Shown here: piece after piece, positions 15,067 through 22,408 of the stretch
Numbering within the stretch: the stretch's first letter is position 1
How the letters are laid out: each line of letters begins with the position of its first letter
Assembly (NCBI GenBank): GCA_015222755.1
Contig: JADFVX010000040.1
Location: 1-24,099 of the forward strand
Reading direction: 5' to 3'
DNA length: 24,099 nucleotides
Origin: Pseudomonadota bacterium
GTDB lineage: Bacteria; Desulfobacterota; JADFVX01
The notes under the pieces: generated by a model
Database searches by the model: none
Seen by the model: only the letters and a program-made list of their open reading frames with translations
Told to the model about the DNA's origin: nothing
Translations under genes and position numbers: made by a program

Positions 15067-15831
15067 GTGGAAAATGACAGGCAGGATAAGGCTCAAGCTT
15101 TCTATGATGATTATTGGCCGAAGAACGTTCCGGATTATAAGAAAACCCGTGAGCATGTATTTGAAATAGTACCAACCAGGAAGTACAAGAAGGCCTTCGA
15201 TGGAGGTTGCGGTACAGGTGTGAACTCTTTGGCTCTTGCTGAGATTGCAGAAAATGTAGTTGCCTTTGATCTTAGCTCTGCTTCCTTAAAAACGGCCGCG
15301 GACTTGGCCGCTAAGCTTGAATTGAAAAATATAAAGTTTGTTCAGGGAAGCCTGCTCTCTATCCCTCAAGAGGACTCAAGCTTTGATCTCGTTTATAGTT
15401 GGGGGGTCATTCATCATACCGTTGACCCTGTTAAATCATTTCATGAGCTAGTCCGGATACTTGAACCAGGAGGTTGTCTGGTTTTGGCGGTTTACCTTCA
15501 GACAAGGCTCACCTTTATTCATGAAATAACAAGAAAAATTTGCCTTAAAATGCCAAGGCTTATAAAAAGCAGCTTCATAAAAAGCTTGGCTGTGTTTATA
15601 AGGTCTATTGAAAAAGTAAAAAAGCTGAACGTAGTCAGGGACGACAACCCCTATATTGAATCCAAAATAGAGGACTGGTTCTTTGTGCCTGAAAAGCACT
15701 ATTTCACTATAGATGCTATGGAAAAATTATACGGGGGTAATGGCCTCACCTTTGAACTCTTGTGCGAAAAAACCGGAAGGTTTAAGAGTACATCGAATTT
15801 TATTGTTCGTGGTATAAAGAATACAAACTAG
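15067..15831 (+). CDS. Class I SAM-dependent methyltransferase
   Basis: This 254-residue protein has motif I AFDGGCGTGVNSLAL (43-57), motif II VVAFDLS, then SLLSIPQEDSSFDLVYSWGVIHHTVDP and LVRILEPGGCLVLAVY. These are all classic for type-11/25 methyltransferases acting on small molecules or lipids. The C-terminal half is longer and basic, with hydrophobic patches (LIKSSFIKSLAVFIRSIEKV), perhaps a membrane-associated lid. It starts with GTG 15067 directly after the radical SAM stop, so it is almost certainly co-translated with it, which suggests they modify the same substrate. The substrate is unknown. Confidence 0.88.
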   Translation: MENDRQDKAQAFYDDYWPKNVPDYKKTREHVFEIVPTRKYKKAFDGGCGTGVNSLALAEIAENVVAFDLSSASLKTAADLAAKLELKNIKFVQGSLLSIPQEDSSFDLVYSWGVIHHTVDPVKSFHELVRILEPGGCLVLAVYLQTRLTFIHEITRKICLKMPRLIKSSFIKSLAVFIRSIEKVKKLNVVRDDNPYIESKIEDWFFVPEKHYFTIDAMEKLYGGNGLTFELLCEKTGRFKSTSNFIVRGIKNTN

Positions 15832-15843
15832 GAAATAGCTGGC

Positions 15844-18252
15844 ATGGGCTTTACAAGTTTTCTACAAACAAGGCAGGGGAAGTACACTTTTTCTGTTGTT
15901 GCCTTGGCATTAATAGTTTTAGGTTGTTTCCGTGAGTATCTGTCATACGATGTTATAATTAACGCTACCGACATACTGACTCAGGATTATTTTTGGCATG
16001 TTTTCTACCGGGAACAAATCTTCAATTCCCCCTCTTTTGTTACATGGCTGCCCTACATTAACGGAGGGACTTCTTTCTATGGGGGCTTGTTCCATATATT
16101 TAAACCGATTACGCTACTCTCTATAATCCTTTTCCCGCCTCAATTCGCTATTACAAGTTCAGGGCTAATACACCTTTTTCTTGCCGGTATTTTTACGCTT
16201 ATGTATGCAAGGCTTATTGGCTTGGGTTTTATCGCTTCTTTCTTTGCTGCGACATTTTTTGTGTTAAGTACCGAACTGGTTTCATTATTTAATGCCGGTC
16301 ACATTGGCAAGCTAAATTCTATTGCTATTTTTCCCCTAGTTCTTTTTTGCGTGGAGCGAGTTTTTATCAGGAGGAGATTTTTTGACTTTATACTTCTTGC
16401 CTGTGCATTATCACTTCAATTTTATGAAGAACATATTCAAATCTCTTTTTATACTTGTATAGTTGTTGCCATATATTTTGTTTGGAGAAGTATTTCCGTA
16501 TATAGAAGCGAGAGAGATTTTCCCGCTATGAGAAAGCTTTATCTGAATGGTGTTGTCATGGTTGCCCTTTTCTTTTCGCTTTCCGCTGTTTCAATGAGCA
16601 AGTGGCTTGAATTTAAGGCACAATCTGAGCGGGGCAGTGGTACTTCATACGCCTTTGCAACGTCTTGGTCGATGCCACCACAGGAACTATTGACCTATGT
16701 AGTTCCTCAAATATTTGGTTTGAGCCGTAAGAATTATAAATCTCCAGATGATATTGAAGTTTTTTATTGGGGAGAGATGCCTTTTACCCAAACTTCGGAT
16801 TATCTGGGTTTGCTGCCTATTTTATTGACAATTGTTGCATGCCTCAAATGTCGTGGCAGGCAGCTCTATCTTTTTCTTTTTCTAACTCTGCTTTTTCAAA
16901 TGCTGGCTTTTGGGAAATATACACCCTTGTATTATTTCTTTTATGAATACTTAGGTTTTAAGTTCTTTCGAGCTCCTAAAATGCTCCTTTTTGTTGTCGC
17001 TTTTTTTGTTTCTATAATGGCAGCTTTTGGTGTTGATTGGTTACAACGGGATTGGGGCGAGAAAAAAAGGAAATTTTTAAAAAAACTTATTTCCACAGTA
17101 TTGATTTTTACATTATTTTTGGTTTTTGCTGTTCTGCTCGCAGATTTCAACAAAATTAACGTCATAAAATATTTTTCGACTGCATTAAAAGGTACGGGTT
17201 TCTCCTACAATCCTTCTTTAGTAGGTAAGCGGTATATTTTTGCCCTTGAAGGGATAAAAATCACCTCTGCATTAATATTTTTATACTCAGTTGTTTTAGC
17301 ATCTAGGCTTTTTACAAAGGTTCGCCCCGATGTTTTTTTTGCTTTGCTTTTTAGTTGTTTTATCCTGGATATTTCTATCTTGAATAGTAAGTTTATCAGT
17401 GCAGTCCCTATGGAGCAGAATGAATACTTTTCAAAAGATACTGCAGTTCAATATTTTCTAAAGAATAAAGGTATGTACAGGGTCTTAAATTCAGTGCCTA
17501 ACAGGCCAGATAAAACTGTTACTTATATTGTTCCAAATAAGTATATTCTATATAAAATTCATAGTGCTACCGGCTATGAGGCTGTACAGTTAGCTGGTTA
17601 TAATGAAGTGCTTCAGAGGTTAAACTTGGGTAGCAATCTGATTGATCTTCTTAATATAAGATATGTAGTAATTGAGAAAAATAGTGTCAGGGGTAGGCTT
17701 GGTGACCACATAGGCAAGTACAAGATTGTGGTAGATAAGGATGTGAAGATATTGGAAAATAAAAACTATTTGCCAAGGGCATTCCCGGTACATAAGGCGA
17801 TACAGCTTAAAGGTAAAACGAAGGCTTTGGATTTGCTTTCAAGCCCTCGTTTTGATCCAAGAAAGACCGTTCTTTTAGAGGCTCCTGTAGAGGTGAAACT
17901 CTCCCCTCTTCCAAAGCCTGAAACTTCATCGTATGTAAATATTTCAGATTATAAAAATAATGAAATTCTAATTGATGTGGACATGGCAGACAATGGTTTT
18001 GTCGTTTTGAGTGAAAAATTTTATCCCGGATGGAATGCCTACATTGATGGGGCCTTAACTCAAATATATAAGGCCAACCACATATTTAGGGCGGTATATT
18101 TGCCTATGGGAAAGCATAAGGTCTTGTTCAAGTATGAGCCGAAATCATTTGAAATAAGTTTGTATATCACGATTTTCTCTTTCCTCTTTGTCATTTTTGT
18201 TTTTGCAAAGCAGTGGCGTTTTCTACGCAGCCACAAACTTAATGTCAGTTAA
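15844..18252 (+). CDS. YfhO-like GT-C membrane protein (802 aa)
   Basis: This large inner-membrane protein has about a dozen hydrophobic segments in residues 15-510 and a mostly soluble extracytoplasmic C-terminal region, closed by a last membrane helix (about 773-790). Family marks of the YfhO group: an early extracytoplasmic loop with acidic residues (NATDILTQDYFW), the WLPYINGG segment, HIGKLNSIAIFPL, PPQELLTYVVPQIFG, and the C-terminal VVLSEKFYPGWNAYIDG followed by KHKVLFKYEP. B. subtilis YfhO, working with the lipid-sugar synthase CsbB, glycosylates lipoteichoic acid; related GT-C proteins use polyprenyl-phosphate sugars. A similar role with the DPM/CsbB-like enzyme of this cluster is plausible but unproven. 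AGGAAAT precedes ATG 15844. Confidence 0.85.
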   Translation: MGFTSFLQTRQGKYTFSVVALALIVLGCFREYLSYDVIINATDILTQDYFWHVFYREQIFNSPSFVTWLPYINGGTSFYGGLFHIFKPITLLSIILFPPQFAITSSGLIHLFLAGIFTLMYARLIGLGFIASFFAATFFVLSTELVSLFNAGHIGKLNSIAIFPLVLFCVERVFIRRRFFDFILLACALSLQFYEEHIQISFYTCIVVAIYFVWRSISVYRSERDFPAMRKLYLNGVVMVALFFSLSAVSMSKWLEFKAQSERGSGTSYAFATSWSMPPQELLTYVVPQIFGLSRKNYKSPDDIEVFYWGEMPFTQTSDYLGLLPILLTIVACLKCRGRQLYLFLFLTLLFQMLAFGKYTPLYYFFYEYLGFKFFRAPKMLLFVVAFFVSIMAAFGVDWLQRDWGEKKRKFLKKLISTVLIFTLFLVFAVLLADFNKINVIKYFSTALKGTGFSYNPSLVGKRYIFALEGIKITSALIFLYSVVLASRLFTKVRPDVFFALLFSCFILDISILNSKFISAVPMEQNEYFSKDTAVQYFLKNKGMYRVLNSVPNRPDKTVTYIVPNKYILYKIHSATGYEAVQLAGYNEVLQRLNLGSNLIDLLNIRYVVIEKNSVRGRLGDHIGKYKIVVDKDVKILENKNYLPRAFPVHKAIQLKGKTKALDLLSSPRFDPRKTVLLEAPVEVKLSPLPKPETSSYVNISDYKNNEILIDVDMADNGFVVLSEKFYPGWNAYIDGALTQIYKANHIFRAVYLPMGKHKVLFKYEPKSFEISLYITIFSFLFVIFVFAKQWRFLRSHKLNVS

Positions 18253-18279
18253 TTAATTACTGCTTTCCCCCCTATTATT

Positions 18280-19422
18280 ATGAAGAGTCTAAAGTTGTTT
18301 TTAATATCGTCGATCATCTCTTTTGTTATGCTGGATCTTGGTGTTTTCTTTCTTGTGGAAAGCGGCCGCTTAAATATAAACAAACCAACCTATTCCCTAA
18401 GGTCTGTTACTTCCAGATTCTGGGTAGATATTAATGAAGATTTTGGTGTTTGGCATGAGCCACATTCTTCCTATAATCATAAAAAATCATGCTTTGAAGT
18501 TGAATATGAGGCTAATTCTCATGGAGCGAGGGATGTTGAGCGTTTAAAAAGTTCTGATAAAGACAGGGTTGTTGTTTTAGGAGATTCATTTGTAGAGGGC
18601 GTGGGTGTTTCTTTGGAAAAGAGGTTGACTAATCTTTTGGAAGAGCAAAGCAAGATAGAGCATTTAAATTTTGGAACTGCCGGACATTTTGGGACTACTC
18701 AATATTTTCTAATGTACAAAAAACTTGCAAAGGAGTTTGGTCACTCCAGTATTTTGCTTGGTATCTTGCCTAATAATGACTTTTATGATGATGATTATTC
18801 TTATGGTAAAAAAGTATATTTTGACAGGTACAGGCCATACTTTGTTGGTCAATATCCTGAATATGATCTCATTTATTTTAAAGAAAATCTTTCTGGATGG
18901 GAACTTCGTTTTTTTAGTTATATTAAAGGTTTGTTTAGAGAGTTTACTTATACCTATAATGCCATTGCTTTTCTTTCAACAGCCAATAGATTTGAGTATG
19001 GCGGGGAAGGTACTGAAACATATTCAGGATACTATGATTATAAGAAAGATCAACTGGATGTAATGTTCTATTCTATAGAGAAGCTGATAGAAGAGGCTGC
19101 AGGGAAAAAAATAACGGTATTTACCATTCCTGTTATTGGAGATCTGTTAAGGTTCGACAAGGCGAAGTCTTCACCTTTGTCGAAGGAGCTTAAAGAGTTT
19201 TCAAAAAGCAAGGGTTTTAACTATTTGGATTTATTACCCCTTATGCATAGTCATACAAGGCAGTGGGATAAATATTACTTGCCATGCGATGGGCACTGGA
19301 GTGAATATGGAAATGCCGTGGCATTTAAGTATATAAAAGATCACTTACAAGGTGGAAGCTGGGAAACAAACTCATCACAATTCCACCATCATAGCCGTCT
19401 CATCACAGTCGGGGAATTTTGA
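18280..19422 (+). CDS. Membrane-anchored SGNH/GDSL-type hydrolase
   Basis: This 380-residue protein has an N-terminal hydrophobic anchor (about 5-26, LFLISSIISFVMLDLGVFFL), so the catalytic part lies outside the membrane. Block I is VVVLGDSFVEG with Ser103 as nucleophile. Later come NFGTAGHFGTTQ, LGILPNNDFYDD (block III-like) and the catalytic Asp/His in CDGHWSEYGNAVAF (D337, H339). Relatives in polysaccharide loci are O-acetyl esterases or acyl-transfer enzymes. The last 20 or so residues (after KYIKDHLQGG) are unlike a family end. They are encoded antisense to the 3' end of argA, as if the original stop was lost. No clear ribosome binding site precedes ATG 18280. Confidence 0.82.
   Translation: MKSLKLFLISSIISFVMLDLGVFFLVESGRLNINKPTYSLRSVTSRFWVDINEDFGVWHEPHSSYNHKKSCFEVEYEANSHGARDVERLKSSDKDRVVVLGDSFVEGVGVSLEKRLTNLLEEQSKIEHLNFGTAGHFGTTQYFLMYKKLAKEFGHSSILLGILPNNDFYDDDYSYGKKVYFDRYRPYFVGQYPEYDLIYFKENLSGWELRFFSYIKGLFREFTYTYNAIAFLSTANRFEYGGEGTETYSGYYDYKKDQLDVMFYSIEKLIEEAAGKKITVFTIPVIGDLLRFDKAKSSPLSKELKEFSKSKGFNYLDLLPLMHSHTRQWDKYYLPCDGHWSEYGNAVAFKYIKDHLQGGSWETNSSQFHHHSRLITVGEF
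19351..19387. terminator. Inverted repeat in the SGNH/argA convergent overlap
   Basis: GGTGGAA (19351-19357) and TTCCACC (19381-19387) form a perfect 7-bp inverted repeat around 23 bases, spanning the argA stop codon. It could act as a bidirectional transcription-limiting hairpin. There is no T tract on either strand, so it is not a standard intrinsic terminator and may be chance. Confidence 0.25.
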
Positions 19423-19830
19423 GCATTTGATGCAGTCTCCCCATATCTTGTGGGGAAGTGTTCCTTTGTCGATTTCGATAAATTTCATACGTTTGAAAAA
19501 GTCAGGTTTGTAGGTTAGCGCAAAGACCTTCTTTAATCCCAGGAGCGCCGCCTCTTCCAGGCAGGCCAGGGCCATTATTTTCCCTATCCCCTTAAGCCGT
19601 TCTTCCCCCTTGACGGCAAGGGAACGTATCTCTCCCAGGTCCTCCCAGCATATGTGAAGGGCGCAGACTCCCAGAAGCTCTCCGTTTTCATCGTCGGTGT
19701 AAACATAGAAATCCCGTACACGCTCATAGAGGTCAACGAGTGCGCATGGGAGCATCTCTCCAGCCTTGGCATAAATGTCTATTAGGGCGTGTATCCCCTT
19801 AACATCGGATATTTTTGCCTTCCTAAGCAT
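19375..19830 (-). CDS. argA: Short ArgA-type N-acetylglutamate synthase (GNAT family)
   Basis: This 151-residue cytoplasmic GNAT acetyltransferase is likely to make N-acetylglutamate from acetyl-CoA and glutamate, the first step of arginine synthesis. It begins MLRKAKISDVKGIHALI, and has the central strand GEIRSLAVKGEERLKGIGKIM with the R-x-x-G-x-G acetyl-CoA loop (78-83). It carries the family-specific C-terminal Cys-rich segment IWGDCIKCSKFPDCDETAM. It lacks the amino-acid kinase domain of classical ArgA, as in many delta-type bacteria. The start overlaps the end of recN by 8 bases. Identification by the C-terminal Cys motif is good, but enzymatic specificity remains inferred. Confidence 0.85.
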   Translation of the reverse strand: MLRKAKISDVKGIHALIDIYAKAGEMLPCALVDLYERVRDFYVYTDDENGELLGVCALHICWEDLGEIRSLAVKGEERLKGIGKIMALACLEEAALLGLKKVFALTYKPDFFKRMKFIEIDKGTLPHKIWGDCIKCSKFPDCDETAMMVEL

Positions 19831-21499
19831 CTTGTCTCAACATCTCCCTTGCGTGTTCTCTGGTCTTTTCAGTAATCGTAAGGCCACCCAGCATGCGGGC
19901 TATTTCCTCCAGTCGCATGTCCATCTCAAGTTCCTCAATAGTCGTGAAGGTGCGGCCGTCTTTTACTGTCTTTTTGACCATGTAGTGGCTGTCACCAATT
20001 GCGGCTATCTGAGGCAGGTGCGTTATGCATATAACATCGGTGTTGCCTGACACCTTCTTGATCTTCCGCCCTACCGCCTCGGCTGTGCCACCGCCTATAC
20101 CAGAGTCCACTTCATCAAATACCAGAGTCGGTGTCCTTTCTCTGTCCATTATGCAGTTTTTCAGGGCCAGCATTATTCTCGAGAGTTCTCCCCCCGAGGC
20201 TATCTTTGCCAGTGGTTTTGGTTCCTCACCCGGGTTTGTGGATAGATTGAACTCGATTCTCTCTGCTCCGTTTTCATTAAGTTCGCAGTCATCTTTTTCA
20301 GATAGAGGTGTCATGACTGACTCAAAGCGGGCGTTACTCATATTGAGCTCTTCCAGTTCAGAGGCTATCTTTTTAGAAAGCTGTGCCGACACACTTTTCC
20401 TTGCCCCGGTAAGATGTCTGGCCGCCTCGACCGCCTCTCTATGGTATTTTTCTAACTCATCTTCAAGGCCTTTTTTTCTTAGGTCGCTGTTGTCTAAAAG
20501 TGACAATTCCTCTTCAATTGTGCCCTTTCTCTGGATCACATCTTCAAGTCCCGGGCCATATTTTTTCTTTAAGCGGTCAAGGTCCGAAATCCTTTCCTCT
20601 ACAGATTTAAGTCTCTCGGGATCCACTATGACTTTCCCCGAATATTCACGAAGAGCCATGGCCGCATCTTCGGTTTGGAACATAAGAGCCTCAAGTCCTT
20701 CGGCTATCTGCTTTAAACCTTCATCGACTCTTTCTGCTTCCCTTATCAAATCAAGGACCCCTCCAAGCCTTTCGCTCATTGATCCCTCTGAGGAGTATAG
20801 TGCATCTTCGGCAAAAGATGTGTTTTTTAAGAGCTTTTCGGCATTGGCAAGCCTCCGATGTTCCTCTTCCAGCTTGCTGTCTTCATCGGTCTGTGGAGAT
20901 ACCCTGTCGATCTCTTCCAGCTGAAACATGAGCAGGTCTGCCTTTTCTTTCCTGCTTTTTTCGTCACTATAAAGCCCCTCAAGTTCGCAGCTTACTTTCT
21001 TGTAGGAAGAGTAGATTTCCTGATATGAGGTTCTTAGTTCTTCGAGTCTGCCAAACTCATCCAGCAGGTAGATGTGCCTCTCTGGCTTCAGTAAGGTCTG
21101 ATGTCCATGCTGCCCCGAGATACTTACCAGTCCTTCTGTCAAGTCGGTAAGTACATTAAGTGTCACCATCGCTCCGTTTATAAAGACCTTATTTTTGCCT
21201 TCCTGAGAAATGATCCTGCGGATAAGCAGTTCGCCATCATTATCTATACCAAGGGCATCAAGCTTTTTCGCTATTGACCCTTCTTTTTCCAGAGTAAAAA
21301 GGGCTTCTACTGTGGCCTCTTTTTTGCCATTTCTTACAAGGTTGGATGCGGCTCTATCGCCAAGGATGAGGTTTATTGCCTGAATTATAATAGATTTGCC
21401 TGCGCCCGTCTCTCCGGTGAGGACATTCATGCCATTCCGGAAGGAAAAGGATATTTCCTCTATGATGGCAAAATCTTTGATCCGCAGTTCATTAAGCAT
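19823..21499 (-). CDS. recN: DNA repair protein RecN
   Basis: This 558-residue SMC-like ATPase takes part in double-strand-break repair, and its length matches E. coli RecN closely. Walker A is GETGAGKSIIIQAINLILG (29 onward), with the N-terminal MLNELRIKDFAIIEE typical of the family. A long coiled-coil middle (about 150-370, rich in Glu/Lys/Leu) is followed by the ABC signature ASGGELSRIMLALK near residue 430 and Walker B TLVFDEVDSGIGGGTA near 457. The D-loop/H-loop region CITHLPQIAAIGDSHY is also present. It lies upstream of argA with an 8-base overlap, so they are co-transcribed. A weak SD is visible before ATG 21499; no LexA box was recognised. Confidence 0.97.
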   Translation of the reverse strand: MLNELRIKDFAIIEEISFSFRNGMNVLTGETGAGKSIIIQAINLILGDRAASNLVRNGKKEATVEALFTLEKEGSIAKKLDALGIDNDGELLIRRIISQEGKNKVFINGAMVTLNVLTDLTEGLVSISGQHGHQTLLKPERHIYLLDEFGRLEELRTSYQEIYSSYKKVSCELEGLYSDEKSRKEKADLLMFQLEEIDRVSPQTDEDSKLEEEHRRLANAEKLLKNTSFAEDALYSSEGSMSERLGGVLDLIREAERVDEGLKQIAEGLEALMFQTEDAAMALREYSGKVIVDPERLKSVEERISDLDRLKKKYGPGLEDVIQRKGTIEEELSLLDNSDLRKKGLEDELEKYHREAVEAARHLTGARKSVSAQLSKKIASELEELNMSNARFESVMTPLSEKDDCELNENGAERIEFNLSTNPGEEPKPLAKIASGGELSRIMLALKNCIMDRERTPTLVFDEVDSGIGGGTAEAVGRKIKKVSGNTDVICITHLPQIAAIGDSHYMVKKTVKDGRTFTTIEELEMDMRLEEIARMLGGLTITEKTREHAREMLRQDA

Positions 21500-21659
21500 A
21501 GGCAGGATAAATATCTTGATGGGATGGGTATTGGGTTTATCCCCTTTGTACCGGGCCGGGGATTTAGATATGGCTAAGAAACTCAGGGTTGGGCTAAATA
21601 TTAGTCAAGTAGCGGATCTTTGTCAACAGATATACGCTTTTCTGCCATCATTATTGCTA

Positions 21660-22172
21660 TTATAGTCTTGGAGTCTTGGAGTCTTGGAGTCTTGGAGTCT
21701 TGGAGTCTTTGATCTCCCCCTGACAGACCATATCGACTGCTTTATTAAATGCTACTCTTTCAATCTCCAGATACTCATCAGCTTCGAGTTTCTGTCCACA
21801 AGGTATTAAGTTTGTGGCGAGGTAAATATGCAGTAGCTCGGTGCAAAAACCGGGAGTTGTGAAAAACTCCCCCAGTTTTTCTATATTGCCAGCTCTGACC
21901 CCTCCCTCCTCTTCAAGCTCTCTCGCCGCACAGCTTAAGGCGTCCTCGCCATCATCAATACGACCAGCGGGAATCTCCCAGATGATGCCCCCTGCTGCAT
22001 GGCGGTACTGCCTGATCATTAAGATGTCTTTGTTATCATACAAAGGGAGCACGCAGGCACCTCCCGGGTGCCTTATTATCTCAAGGTCAACCGTCTTGCC
22101 ATTAGGGAGTTTTGCTGTCTCCAAGTTTATATCCAGCACTTTGCCCTTATATAGGAGGTTCTTTTCTTTCAT
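21660..22172 (-). CDS. NUDIX hydrolase (ADP-ribose/ADP-sugar pyrophosphatase type), C-terminus altered by 8-bp repeat
   Basis: This 170-residue protein probably hydrolyses ADP-ribose or a related nucleotide sugar to AMP and a sugar phosphate. The N-terminal strand MKEKNLLYKGKVLDINLET is typical. The Nudix box G-x5-E-x7-REL-x-EE-x-GG is perfect at 70-92, preceded by WEIPAG. The ADPRase-type sequence GEFFTTPGFCTELLHIYLA follows. The family ends in GEI-x-D-A/S-K-T followed by a hydrophobic helix. Here GEIKDSKT (152-159) is present, but five copies of an 8-bp repeat replace the helix with a cycling tail (PRLQDSKTPRL) that stops at once. The sequence just downstream in another frame encodes the normal helix, so the gene is frameshifted by repeat number. 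It starts at ATG 22172, with AGGAGG-like sequence weak. Confidence 0.88.
   Translation of the reverse strand: MKEKNLLYKGKVLDINLETAKLPNGKTVDLEIIRHPGGACVLPLYDNKDILMIRQYRHAAGGIIWEIPAGRIDDGEDALSCAARELEEEGGVRAGNIEKLGEFFTTPGFCTELLHIYLATNLIPCGQKLEADEYLEIERVAFNKAVDMVCQGEIKDSKTPRLQDSKTPRL
21664..21709 (-). repeat. 8-bp tandem repeat (CCAAGACT)5 plus partial unit inside the NUDIX gene
   Basis: On the plus strand AGTCTTGG is repeated five times without error (21664-21703), plus a sixth partial copy AGTCTT (21704-21709). On the coding strand it begins inside the codons for K-D-S-K-T, where AAGACT already occurs twice at 8-base spacing. This could have seeded slippage. Eight is not a multiple of three, so each copy gained or lost changes the frame of what follows, while the repeat itself has no stop in any frame (all frames read the cycle KTPRLQDS). 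Confidence 0.97.
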
Positions 22173-22287
22173 TTGAGCTTAATGTATCAACTTTGCTCTG
22201 TAGAGGCAATCATTTAAGCCGTATTAATTTTGATATAAAGGCCCGCTTTTATTGCCTTTTGTAAATTCTTTTGATGACCCTTTAGCC

Positions 22288-22316
22288 TTGACTTGGGTGC
22301 TGCTGCGTAATAGAAT
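22288..22316 (+). promoter_or_regulatory. Sigma-70-type promoter of the TPR gene
   Basis: TTGACT (22288-22293) and TAGAAT (22311-22316) are separated by exactly 17 bases, a near-consensus housekeeping promoter. It lies between the divergent NUDIX gene and the TPR gene and would give a leader of about 85 nt. Confidence 0.7.
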
Positions 22317-22408
22317 AAACTGCTGACAGAGTAAAGAGTTTCTTTGTAGCTTTTTTCGAGATTTGAAGCAAAAAAACGAATAAATACCATCATTTTTAGG
22401 AGAGTTTT

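Noticed and set aside
5036..19422. Transposon or prophage origin of the glycan block
   Set aside because: No transposase, integrase, terminal inverted repeats or tRNA were seen at either edge within the window.
20025..20924. 299-codon plus-strand open frame, Ser-rich
   Set aside because: It lies entirely antisense to recN, is built of Ser/Leu/Phe low complexity typical of the reverse of Glu/Lys-rich coiled coil codons, and has no family features.
21664..21709. Tandem repeat as a possible CRISPR or integration site
   Set aside because: Units are 8 bp and directly contiguous with no spacers; the context is the 3' end of a coding gene, so slippage is the better explanation.
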